DNA of 39,637 bases from Branchiostoma floridae (Eukaryota > Chordata > Leptocardii > Amphioxiformes > Branchiostomatidae). The DNA lies in NCBI RefSeq assembly GCF_000003815.2, contig NC_049989.1, positions 9,993,410-10,033,046 of the forward strand, written 5' to 3'. The translations under genes were made by a program, and so were the position numbers. This document shows positions 21,167-31,392 of the stretch, one piece after another; the first letter of the stretch is position 1; each line of letters opens with the position of its first letter. The notes below the pieces were generated by a model, which saw only the letters and a list, made by a program, of their open reading frames with translations, ran no database searches and was not told the origin of the DNA.

Positions 21167-22955
21167 GTTGGTGCTTTTAGACTTTTATATTGTTTCTGTG
21201 AGTGCTAAAATTGATATCCTAAAATCATGTAAATATTTACATATATCTGTTTTGTCTTGGGCAGGGAAAAATTATGGTATGGTACGAGTACTAGTAACTA
21301 AACCAACTCCCCACANNNNNNNNNNNNNNNNNNNNNNNNNNNNNNNNNNNNNNNNNNNNNNNNNNNNNNNNNNNNNNNNNNNNNNNNNNNNNNNNNNNNN
21401 NNNNNNNNNNNNNNNAAAATTACGAAGAAGACTTCAGAGTTCCTTTTGTCACTCATTTTCATGTCAATTTTCCTTGTGAAAACATACTAGTACAGTACAA
21501 CGCTCTCACACATAATACAATCGCTGTATCACAATAGCGATTCCTTGAGTTTACACTGAATACGTTTTGTTAACTTCTTTGTCTTAAGTGCAGAGATGGG
21601 AGAGACGTTGATATGTATTAGAATCTTGACGAGTTTGGAGTAAACCGCCTTGCACAATTATGACGCCTTGGGATTTACGATCCTCTTAGAAATAGAAGGG
21701 TTATAATAAAGTTGTAACATACGAGGAACACATTTATACGAGCTTGAAATGACTTTTCTGCGAAAATGTTTTCCCCCGTGGTTTGTGGTATTTACTTCCG
21801 TCATATCCCGTTCCAAACAAATACTACACCCACGTGCATATGCACACCTACGCTTGCCAACTGGCTCAAAGCTATAGCTTCGCTGTGAAAAAGACATGCT
21901 ATGCTAGTGAATTGACTTTTTTTAGAAAAAAGGGACGGAAAATCGGGAGTTTTTTTCAGCCTAGTGTCAAGACGACGAAAATTCTTTCTTAACGCTGATT
22001 ATAGATATATTACACGGTCAACACATAACTGTTATGAATCAATTTCTGTATTCAAAGTCCCTAGACTTGACAAGCACAAGACACCTTTCCACTCGACGGC
22101 GATCGCGCTGCGCTCTCACTGCGACCTAAAACGGATGTGTGTAACTTTCGATTTCGTAGTATCGTACTGGCTATATCACACAAAATGTAAAAGTTTCGCT
22201 ATAGCTGAAAAGACAAACACACAAAGTGTAGAAAAATTAGTTGTTTTTTTCCTAATATTTTTGCTATAAAATTCGTTGAGCGACCTGTCAAATTTTAAAC
22301 AGCGTGGTGGGAGCGCCGTCCTAATTGAAATGGCGTATAACGCTAAGGGCACAATGATTGATTCCATGGCACAACCATCCGTACTATACTATACGTGCAA
22401 ATACGTGCTGTCTACGTGCCAAAACGTGTGCAATCAGGTTTGGGATCCGTAAGTGTAAGTACCGTCTCAGCGTATGCGCTCGTAGGGAATCCGACGGATT
22501 TTGGAGCACGCAGACATGCTGTAGAACTTTACGTGCAGGCAAAACTTTGTGTGCCGCNNNNNNNNNNNNNNNNNNNNNNNNNNNNNNNNNNNNNNNNNNN
22601 NNNNNNNNNNNNNNNNNNNNNNNNNNNNNNNNNNNNNNNNNNNNNNNNNNNNNNNNNATGGCCAGTATTGTAGTATTCACGCATGTGGGTTGTCTGTTAA
22701 GAATTCGGTATCAAGAGTAAGAAGACGCCCATATAGAAAAAGTGTATGCAGAGGGTGATTTTCGCCTGCCAACAACTAGCCGCGCGCTTGTTTTGATTTT
22801 CGCGGGCCGGCGAACGTCAGACCACAATTGTGTTTTGACAAGGTTGGAAATGGCATTAATTTCGCTCCTGAACATCGCTCACCACACATATTCCTCTCAG
22901 TCCAGCGAACTCAGTGTCATGATTGTTAAAAAGCTTAAAATAAAGACGTACTTAC
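21167..22955. other. Unassigned region with two 100-N gaps
   Basis: Gaps of exactly 100 N at 21316-21415 and 22558-22657 are the usual placeholder for unknown length. Sequence between them is AT-rich on the left and richer in CG and CGTG near 22380-22557. No exon could be supported. Confidence 0.5.
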
Positions 22956-23019
22956 CATGGTATAGCCCACACTCTGCTCGCCGGTACAGCAGACGACATT
23001 TCTCCCTGGTCGACGCCAT
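22956..23019 (-). CDS. Candidate first coding exon on the minus strand, unidentified gene (partial)
   Basis: ATG (23019-23017, context ACAATGGCG) opens a frame beginning MASTREKCRLLYRRAECGLY that runs into a perfect donor, CCATG|gtaagt, at 22956/22955. GCATTGTGGG lies 33 bases upstream (23052-23061). The start context, donor and promoter motif together suggest a real first exon. No second exon was found; a 100-N gap begins 300 bases further on. The protein family is not recognised. Confidence 0.45.
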
Positions 23020-23102
23020 TGTTGTTCAAGTCTACCTCTCCAGCGCGCGGAGCATTGTGGGATGCGTCGTGGAGAGAATAGCTAGTGAAACGTTGGCACA
23101 AC

Positions 23103-23220
23103 ATATTTGATTTGATTTGATTTATTTGGCTGTATAATCATGAGAAATCTAGCCAATGCTACCCAACTAGCCGGAGGCTATTATCAAGGGCTAGCCCTGG
23201 TAACAATACAATATACAACA
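23103..23220. mobile_element. Retroelement 3'-end fragment
   Basis: The segment starts with (TTGAT)n followed by TTTATTTGGCTGTATAATCA and a passage with an ACTAGCCGGAGGCTA hairpin. The layout resembles the reverse complement of a LINE/SINE 3' end with a short tandem tail. The assignment is by style rather than a recognised family. Confidence 0.35.
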
Positions 23221-23815
23221 ACAGCATTAACGATACAGGTAACTTTGACTACAGAGGCGATCCGTGTTTACAGCTTGACTAGCAGTCGTATGGTCTGTGA
23301 TATCACAATATATAATGCCAAGTTATCCAGCCGGTCTACCTCACAGGAAGGAAGTTAAAATGAAAAAAATAAAAATAAAAAAAAGATAAGGAGCACAAAA
23401 GAGAGGCAACAGTATCACCGCTGACTAGACTAGTTTTCTACTTTAACCGCCAGATGAAGTCAAATAAAGTCGATAAACAACACATCATGTCCACCATTGG
23501 TCGACGTAATGGACGAACAGAACAAAATTTATTAATTGGGGAAGACTGCACCATATCTGTTCCTTTTCATAAAATATTCCAGATTAGGCCATGTTGATTT
23601 GATTATATGGATGACATCTACGCGCTCATCAATTTTCGGTTGTTTACGAAGGAGAAAAAGTTTTCAACCTTATTGTAAAGCGTGCAAATCAGCTGTAAAA
23701 AATATGCCGTAGACTTCGTTAACTCTATTAAAGGGCTTAGACCATAGAGTATTTATGAGATGACATACCTTTTGCTGCCAAGTCTCACTTACGCACACCC
23801 TAAACTCCATGCTTT

Positions 23816-24123
23816 CATAAGGCAAGAAGTCGGAGCAGAAATCACAGCTGCACAGCAGGGCTAGGCGGAGAGGGGGAGGGGGATTCGCGATTTCAACGTT
23901 GGCTAGGTTCTCTTATGCCGGAAAATGTAATTTGCCGAGGATGGGAATTTGCTGTGGAACGTTACCGGGCAAACTACGTTCCACAGCAAACCGCCCTCCT
24001 CGATTGGCAAACTCCATTTCCCGGCATAAGAGAACCTAGCGAACGTTGAAAATCGCGAATCCCCCTCCCCCCTCTCCGCCTAGCCCTGCTGTAATTTCTG
24101 CTCTCTCAACTTTTTGCCTTATG
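23816..24123. mobile_element. Foldback MITE, nearly entirely palindromic
   Basis: The ends ATAAGGCAAGAAGT and ACTTTTTGCCTTAT pair, and the two halves are complementary over roughly 110-140 bases each, including AGCAGGGCTAGGCGGAGAGG and its complement. The sequence would form a long hairpin with a short loop near 23960. The family is shared with the MITE at 4670-4924. Confidence 0.8.
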
Positions 24124-24127
24124 GAAT

Positions 24128-24650
24128 TTGACTCACTGGTATGCAAATCAATCTGCGCTAGAAATATCTGAGGTAATTAGAATCTTGACCAATCGGACAG
24201 CGTGTAGTTCTGATTGCATTAGAAATGAGCACCTGAAGTATGCAGGACCTAAACTTTGTATTCACCTGTCATTATTGTTTCATGCTGCTCTCGTTAATAA
24301 CTTTATTGTGAATATTCTGTAAGATACTACGATAATCCTAGTTGTTAAAATAAATCTGGTAACATCCCTCTCTTAACCTCCTTGTGATAACTATAGGCCG
24401 ATTGCTATTGCATCGGCACTTAGTATATTAAAGGTTTTAGATGCTATTTTACTGAACATACTCGAACCCAATCTTCAACCTTCTGCTCATGAATTTAGTT
24501 TTGGTCGTAGATGTTGGCCATGATAAGGGTGCGTCAGGACAAACTATAGAATATTACCGAAGTCTGGGTTCGCCAGTTTTTGCCTAGACGCCTCTAAGGC
24601 TTTCAAAGGGGTGAACCACTCTATTTGATATAAAAAGAACTTCGAATTCT
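24128..24650 (+). pseudogene. Degraded LINE reverse transcriptase fragment
   Basis: Across broken frames the plus strand reads DCIRNEHLKYAGPKL, NYRPIAIASALS-ILKVLDAIL and LDASKAFKGVNHSI. These correspond to RT blocks 1-4 (GSDGI-AEHLKYAG, NYRPI, LDASKAFD-V). Several stops and shifts interrupt it. It belongs to a different LINE lineage from the CR1 at 5843. There is no endonuclease and no FADD block. Confidence 0.7.
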
Positions 24651-24862
24651 GGACAGACATATGTGGATCGTGTGCGATTTCTTGCCTAGTACTAGTACCA
24701 AAACTAAACATGTGGATTCGATGAAACAATATAGAACTGATTTGTACGTTTTACAACATGGTTTCAAACTTTTGCTCCTTTGGAAACAAGCGAAAATTGA
24801 TGCGCGCGCGTAGGTGTCATCCATGTAATCAAATCAACATAGCTTAATCTGTAATATTTAAT

Positions 24863-25750
24863 GACAATGAACAGCTACGGTGCAATCTTTCCCAATTTAG
24901 TTCTATACAAAAACGGTTAAAGTATGCTTGGAGATAAGGTAGCTAACGACATAGCTGTACTGGGAATCAATTTGTGAAGAATACCAGGCGTCAGTATTTA
25001 CCTCATGCGGCCGTTCAATGTATTGCACAAAAGTCAGGACTCGCGACACATGCTTATTAATGGCATATGACAAATTATTAGGACGCTATGGCCTAAGTAG
25101 AAAGACAAGGAAACAGGCCAGATAGACAGGGCAGCGCTTTTTTTGTAATTTGAGATTAGTCACGTAATAAGATAATATGACATGTTTTCAAAGCCTATAA
25201 AGTAGTGGTTTTTGTGTAGGTTTGACCGTGTAAACCCAGCCTTTTGAATTTCGCATATCAACACCTTTATGTTTCTTCATCACGTGAATCTAACTTGCCG
25301 CTCTGTGTTTGCAAAACTGACAGTCTGACAGCAGACCATTCATCGTCCATTGTTTTGATTGTTGTCTCGTCTTGCAGGTCGTTGGTGGAAGATGACGTCA
25401 TCCCACCATATACTAGTAGCTGTATCACGGCTGTCATGGCGGCCCGCTTGAAACTCTAAACCGCTGCGTATTCTCATTTTTGACGTTTTTCCAGCGTTTA
25501 CTACGTACTTGTCTTCATGCCAGTGTGTTGAAGAACCAAGTGTACAGCGTTTAACTGGGGATCACGCCAGAATAGCGGACATTTTTGACAGGCAAACAAC
25601 AACGTTTACAGACAACAACACTGCGTGGCTGTCGTCTCGCCCCCCACCCCCTTGCACTATCCTTGTAGCTGTGCCAATATCGCGCAAACGGTTTGTAAAT
25701 TTGCTGATGGTTGCTGACATGGTCGGACAGTACAGATAGATAGAGACAGG
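24863..25750. promoter_or_regulatory. Upstream region of TMEM134
   Basis: A perfect cAMP-response-element core TGACGTCA lies at 25393-25400. A YY1-like CATGGCGGC lies at about 25435-25443. The rest shows no clear exon except the small minus-strand frame listed separately. The TMEM134 transcription start is likely within 25400-25740. Confidence 0.4.
25267..25437 (-). CDS. Small minus-strand open frame with strong start context, unidentified
   Basis: ATG at 25437-25435 sits in GCCGCCATGA, an excellent vertebrate-style context, and opens 56 codons (starting MTAVIQLLVYGGMTSSST) to TAA at 25269-25267. It is divergent from TMEM134, 313 bases from its start codon. No homology is recognised and a chance frame is quite possible. 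Confidence 0.2.
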   Translation of the reverse strand: MTAVIQLLVYGGMTSSSTNDLQDETTIKTMDDEWSAVRLSVLQTQSGKLDSRDEET

Positions 25751-28700
25751 ATGAACCGTTCGAAGGGATTCACCATAGACGACGCGTTTGATCTGCAAGT
25801 GACTTCAGATGACGAGGAAGCAGGGGAACTGAAGCCGGCCCAGAGGGGAACCCCCCCCCGTTGAAAACTGGGGGACCCGGGCCGTGGCTTGCCTTCAGGG
25901 GGGAACAACCCGGACAACTTCCGGACTGGTGGGGAGGGGGGCGACTTTCCCTTTCAGGTAGGCCAACCCATTATTGGGGAGACAGGGGTGCGATTTTCAC
26001 TTCATGTATGATGTATATGAGTGTGTGTGTAACACTCAGTACGTGTCTGACATTTCTGTGTGTATATTATGAGTTTGTGCCTGTATGCACTCACTGTGCT
26101 GATTGTATGTGTCTATGGCGTGTTGTATACGTGTCTGCATATAATTAAAATGGGTATAGATTGTATGTGCAATAGACTGAGTGCATGCATATAAATCTGC
26201 ATACGTCTGAACTGACAAACTGATCTGTAAAGCTAGAAAAACGTCCCCAACATCTGCTTGGAAATTGTGCATTCATTTCATGCAAATTTGTTTATGTTTG
26301 CCCAACATCAAAAGGTGTGACTGGATAAAAACAACTGTGAATAACTGTCAGCCTCACTGAAATGTATCAAAGTACTAGTAATCATAATACGGTCTGCCTA
26401 AACACCACAAACGACCACAAACAACCACAAACGACACAAATAAGCAGTGTATATGGGACAACAACCTTGTGTGATGCAATGGAGACAATATTTATATATT
26501 TATGAATTTAAAACACGCAACAACTCCTACATATACATGAGTTATTTCGAGTTAGTCCGCTGGTTTCAAGATCAAAGCAATTCGTGGCCACCATGTTGCA
26601 TCGCCCATGCCAGGAGTCTGCATGGGCAAGTTGATAACTTCCTCAGCTGTATAGACGACAGGGTGATAAAACTTTGAAAGCTGTTGATTCATAGATTATA
26701 GCATACCGCAATTCTATCATTATCAACTTATAAAACTTGTATACTACCGTAAGTGTTTTTCCGCCTCAAATGCAAGCAAGCACATTTATCCAACATAGTG
26801 GCCAAGAATTGCTTTAATCTTGAAACGGCACTAACTCGAAATACTAGTAACTGGTGAATACAAAGGACTTGCTGTGGGTTTTTTTAATTCATAAATGTAT
26901 AAACAATGTCTCCAGAGTGTAATACTGTTGTCTTATATACACTGCATATTAGTGTCGTTTTTGGTCGTTGTGGTGGTTTGTGGTCGTTTGTGGTGTTTAG
27001 GCAGACCCATCATAATATTATTTACTGTTCATTTACTGCCCTCTATCATTTGTCATCTACTTCTAGGGTATAGAAGAATCTGAGGATGACTCCCTCCTTG
27101 AGCAGCCCAGGACAAGTTTTCCTATCAGGTATTGTCGAAAAATTATGAATATATGTAAAATTGAGGACAAAGAAATATGCAAGTTACAGGATGTTTGTGG
27201 CATGGGGTTGAAATTGATTTCAATCACTGTTCAAAATTAATGGCAATGTCAGTCATGATAAATTCTGAAATGATTGAACCTATTATGTCATGATGCATTA
27301 CATTGAATTGAACCTAATTGAGTAACATTTTGTTGTCCCGTTAAGCCGCTAAAACATTAGAATTTGTCACAGTCAACTGCAATGTTCTCACCAGGATTTT
27401 TTAACAGGGGCATTGTAGTGCAGCCACATGGTAAGTAATGCAGGCATGATCATTAGTTTGTCTGAGAGGAAAAATGATATGTAGTTTACTTAAAGTTAGA
27501 CCTGTATAACCAGCTAGTAATTAAGCTGAGCATGTTATTTATTTTTGTGTAGCATTCGGCCTAGAGTGCAGTCTGAAGACAGCTTCATCTCAACTTCTAC
27601 TCACAAAAGCAAACTGTCACTCACACGGTAACTCTAGTAGTTCCTTTTACTTTAATCAGCTCAAGTTTTTATAATTTGCATGCCCTTAGGAACTGCAGAT
27701 ATGTAGTATATATTGTACTTAAACCAGTCGTAAGGCTTTGCGCTTATACTGATTTTACTCAAGTTATGTATATAAACTGTATAGACTTAAGTCACGTAAT
27801 GTTGTGATTTGGGCCCTTAGAATGTGAAATATGCCCATCATTTCATTCAGAGAAAGTATAGACAGGTGCCTGTCATAATGACAATTGTGTATATTTATAT
27901 AATTGTGTGATATATTTTAATAGTATCATTGTACAGTATTAGATGTAGGTGCAACTGCTGCACAGGCTTTCAGTAATCCATGAGTTATGCACACTTCAGA
28001 TATCCAGGCATTCAAGACATTATTGAAAAGGGCTTGATAACACCATATGCTTTAGGTGTCCGTCATATAGTATCTGTCTGAACGTATGAGATTTGATTTT
28101 ACCTGGTCATCATTGTGATGTCATTGATTCCAACGTATGCACACTTCAGATATCCAAGTGTGTCCAAGACAGTCCTGAGAAGACCATAATAAAACTCTTT
28201 CAATGTGATAGTCTCACGGTATCCAACAAAGTAAGAGTTGATGATCATCACTGTGATATCATCCCTCCCCCCTTCTTGAATGTGTAGGTGGTACAGTCAT
28301 CCCAAAGTACAGGAGCACAAAGCTGCTGTCATCGCTTCATTTCTGCTGCTCTTTATTGGAATCGGTAAGTTCATACATTCTATATGAAAATAATAATGAT
28401 GCAGCATTTTTGTGGGTTGGAAAGGGAACTAATATGGCAGGCTAATTCCTCTGGCATGATATTATTCACTGACAGTCTTTTTAGTCAATTTCTATTTTTC
28501 CAGCTATAGATTCTGAAGAAGTACTAAAGAAGTTTTGGAACTCCAGCTATTATTTTGAGATGATGTTTGAAGTTGAAATGTTGAACAAATTAACTTCAGT
28601 CTTTCTCATTCTCACAGCCCTGATCATTGTTGGTGTTGTGTTGGAGGTCAACGTGAATCGAGGTAAGCTTTTGTCTCAGACTCAGTATTAATAAGAAGAA

Positions 28701-29428
28701 AATGCAGTTAGATCACACTCATAGTAGGCATATTTAGTAGCCCAGATATGCTTGTTTTTTAATCTTCATTCTAAAGGGTATACATCAAATGGTACTATTC
28801 TCTTGAAGTTGAATCCTTTTGTTGTTATCTTTTACAGATATCCAGCCTATTGTGTTCATCGTCATCGGAGCTATTTGTTTCATTCCTGGAGGTAAGTGCT
28901 ACTTCTCTAGGCTAAGTCTAGGTAAAATACACATATAGGTACTCATGATTTCCTCTCCATTATACCAGTACACTGTAACTTATCCCAGTACAGGCAACTT
29001 TTTATACCAGTACCGTGTTGGAATATATTTGTGTAGGAAGTTGGAAAAGGCTAGTACAATGGCCAATTGGGTAGAGTGTTTTCCTTGCTAGGTCGTGAGT
29101 TCGATCCTGGCCCAGTCATACGACTTTAAAATGATACATGCTGCTTTCTCTGCTTAGCACTCAAAATTTGGGGAAGAGTTTGCTAGTTGAACACGCACCA
29201 CTACCAGTGGACAAGCCCCCTGTGAGGATGCGCTTGCAAGTGTGCAAGTGGGTATTTTGGTGAAGCACTGCAATGCAAGGGCCACAACTTAGATAGAACC
29301 TCTGCAACCATTTCCATTTTGACAGTATTTTCTCTGTCCTGTCCACAGTGTACCATGTTGTGTACATCTACTGTGCCATCCAGGGAAGGCCTGGCTTCCA
29401 CTTCTCCAGTCTGCCCTCGTTTAGGTGA
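25751..29428 (+). CDS. TMEM134: Transmembrane protein 134, with an in-frame stop in exon 1
   Basis: A small two-pass membrane protein of poorly known function. Exons: 25751-25957, 27067-27128, 27553-27627, 28288-28364, 28618-28662, 28838-28891 and 29349-29428 (stop TGA). Phases agree throughout (0, 2, 2, 1, 1, 1) and the total is 199 codons, close to the human protein (about 195). Family features are the N-terminal FTIDDAFDL, the Ser-rich QSEDSFISTST, W-SHP before the first membrane helix (VIASFLLLFIGI...ALIIVGVVLEV), a second helix (IVFIVIGAICFIPG), and the conserved end VYHVVYIYCAIQG-PGF. Exon 1 has a TGA at codon 38 (25862-25864) right after a run of nine C; downstream exon 1 sequence is in the same frame. 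See findings. Confidence 0.9.
26248..26265. repeat. Relic transposon-end motif (AACATCTGCTTGGAAATT)
   Basis: A near match to the reverse complement of AATCTCCAAGCAGAT, with the same flanking CCCAACATCTGCTT as the copy near 16472. It lies in TMEM134 intron 1. Confidence 0.45.
26390..27008. mobile_element. 619-bp foldback element with 9-bp target duplication (Mutator-like)
   Basis: The ends GGTCTGCCTAAACACC and GGTGTTTAGGCAGACC are exact complements, and similarity continues inward for about 115 bases and again in the middle (TTTCAAGATCAAAGCAATTC and its complement). The element is flanked by ATCATAATA on both sides (26381-26389, 27009-27017). Long inverted termini plus a 9-bp duplication are the signature of Mutator-like transposons. 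The termini contain ACCACAAACG-type short tandem units. It sits in TMEM134 intron 1. Confidence 0.85.
27984..28175. repeat. Short direct repeat in TMEM134 intron 3
   Basis: ATGCACACTTCAGATATCCA occurs near 27988 and again near 28137, followed in both by related sequence ending CCAAGACA or TCAAGACA. This suggests a local duplication of about 150 bases. Confidence 0.5.
29040..29300 (+). mobile_element. tRNA-derived SINE
   Basis: TGGCCAATTGGGTAGAG (A-box-like) is followed 30 bases later by GAGTTCGATCCTGG (B-box-like), the split promoter of tRNA-derived SINEs. A body follows with CTTAGCACTC, TTTGGGGAAGAG and ACCACTACCAGTGGAC. The body recurs at 29585-29770. It is in the last intron of TMEM134. 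Confidence 0.7.
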
Positions 29429-29584
29429 ACAACCTGTAGGTCAAGTCTCCTTGCAGATAACATAACTAGCAACAGCAATGACTGTGTAGAATATAGTATG
29501 GAGCTAAAACATTGTCTCAACACAAACAAAACTGTGCATTGGAGTTTGAACATTCCTACTGCAGTCTTAGACCGTTGCAGTGGC

Positions 29585-29770
29585 CTAGCCAAGTCATACC
29601 AAAGAAGTTGTTCCTGCTTTCTAAATGCTTAGCACTCAGCATTTGGGGAAGAGGATGGTAGTTGAACACGCACACCCACACCACTACCAGTGGACTAAAT
29701 AGCCCCCATATGGCATGCTGTAGTGATTGCACAAAGCTGTGTGGCACAAGGGCTATGGCACCATGCACTA
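29585..29770 (+). mobile_element. Second copy of the SINE body in the TMEM134 3' region
   Basis: This shares GCTTAGCACTCA, CATTTGGGGAAGAG, AGTTGAACACGCAC and ACCACTACCAGTGGAC, in the same order, with the copy at 29040-29300. The tRNA-like head is missing or diverged. It lies before the putative poly(A) signal at 29896, so it would be part of the 3' untranslated region. Confidence 0.6.
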
Positions 29771-29895
29771 TGTGACCTTACAAAAAGGACCAGGGAGTTT
29801 ATTATACTGTCTGCTGTCTCTGCAAAGTAAATGCATTGCTGACATCATGTGTCGATAATGTCTTGAATGACTAGGAAGACTGCATGCAGTAGAAC

Positions 29896-29901
29896 AATAA
29901 A
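29896..29901 (+). promoter_or_regulatory. Candidate poly(A) signal of TMEM134
   Basis: AATAAA 468 bases after the TMEM134 stop codon. Confidence 0.45.
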
Positions 29902-31392
29902 AAGTATGTTGCAGGATGTTTTTGGATTGGAGCATAGTGTTAGCTCTATTCTATGTTTACTACCAACACAATCATATGAACAGTCATGTTTACTTTGTAG
30001 CTTGTAACAGCTATTTGTTCAGGCACCTATGGATATCAATGGCAGTATTTTCCATATAATGAGGGCTACCCACCTATAACTTGCAGTTTGCAGAAGATTT
30101 TTTTAGAATTTTTGAACTTCTAGGTAAAGTTTATGAAGACAACTTGCTCTGCAGTAAAAATAAAGTACAGTACATGTATTTCCTATCCTCCATTTTGATT
30201 ACGATAAAAGACAGTCCTCCAAATTGACTGAATACTGAATAGCAGTACTCAGCAGTGAATGGTAAGAGTATATAGCAAACTCAGGAAGACTGGTGCACAT
30301 GTCAGACTACATCTGTATTGGGCTTGCAAAAACAATGTCTTGGGCAAATATCGGAGCCTGAAACAATGAAAAACTGAATGAAAGATCAGGACTTTTAAAC
30401 CACTATGCAGGATGTATGATCACTTGCTGACTTGTGTGGACTATCTTTTTACACAAGGAGGAGTTTTACCATGCACATGTGAATGTTTTAGGCAAAAAAG
30501 GAACTTTTGAGCAATTGTTACCCAGCACAGCAGAAAATGGAGACGGTTAGTAAGAACAACTAATACAGCAACTGTTAGATTCAGGTACTAAGAAACAAAC
30601 AGCTTTTTTTTTATTTAAGAAAATAGACAAGAATATAAACTATAACTGTGTAGACTGTATATTTTGCTGTTTTTTCATAAGGAAAGCAATTGTGTCTTTG
30701 TGTATGACTGATATCATATATTGTATATACATGTACATGTATATGATATGTATATCCATGGAACTTTCATCAGATGGTACATTTATTTTGCATAGTGAAT
30801 ACTATTTATCTGGTTATTTTTCTATTGCTTGGTTTTGTTATCAATGCCTTTATCATATTTTTCTATCAGTAATAAGCTATGTGGACCTGACTTACTATTG
30901 TTTTTAGTTTTGTCATACAAATGATGTGCAGTAGTTAGATATAGACTAGTTATAGTTAATATCTATTGAGGAATTTTACTGAAGAAATGAAATTAATTTG
31001 ACAATCTACTCTTAGATTAGAGGGAGCAGGAAATACAATGGCAGTTGCTTACAGTTATTGAATAATTTCTTTGAGTGTTTAGCATTTGCTATATTTTTAT
31101 TTTTTATATTTTTATAGAAATGGCTGTAGGCTTCATGATGTATATAAGTACAAATATACTTAAGAAGGGTTATCAAGTATTTTGTGTATGTGATTGTAGG
31201 CTGCATTGCACTTAGCATTTGATCATTTTGTTGCTGTGAGATTATTTGGCATGTGCTGATGTTCACAACCAAATATCACATTTTCAGTGGGGTGCATGGA
31301 ATAAATATATCATTCTCATTGGAGCATGAACATATCACAGGATTATGGTTTTGACAGCTTATGCAGTGAACGTTTGGAAGTTATGGTATAGA
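29902..31392. other. Intergenic, AT-rich
   Basis: No gene or clear repeat family. It includes an AT-rich palindrome-like stretch (tacatgtacatgtatatg) near 30727-30746 and poly-T tracts. Confidence 0.45.

Larger units (their letters stand above)
23573..24862. mobile_element. 1.3-kb element with about 120-bp imperfect terminal inverted repeats, nested
   Basis: Left arm 23573-23694 matches the reverse complement of right arm 24738-24862. Shared blocks are ATGTTGATTTGATTA, ATGGATGACA and ATCAATTTTCG, then GAG-AAAAGTTT-AACC. The ATGGATGACATC...CGCGCTCAT subterminal block also occurs in the Harbinger-type MITE at 16524. Inside lie a foldback MITE (23816-24123) and a decayed reverse transcriptase (24128-24650). 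The element is probably a non-autonomous DNA transposon that received other insertions. Confidence 0.6.

Noticed and set aside
22384-22758. Open frames spanning the 22558-22657 gap
   Set aside because: They are open only because the Ns cannot encode stops.
25860-25898. A 39-base intron removing the TMEM134 stop
   Set aside because: Too short for normal splicing, with weak sites; a sequence error or polymorphism at the C run is a simpler explanation.
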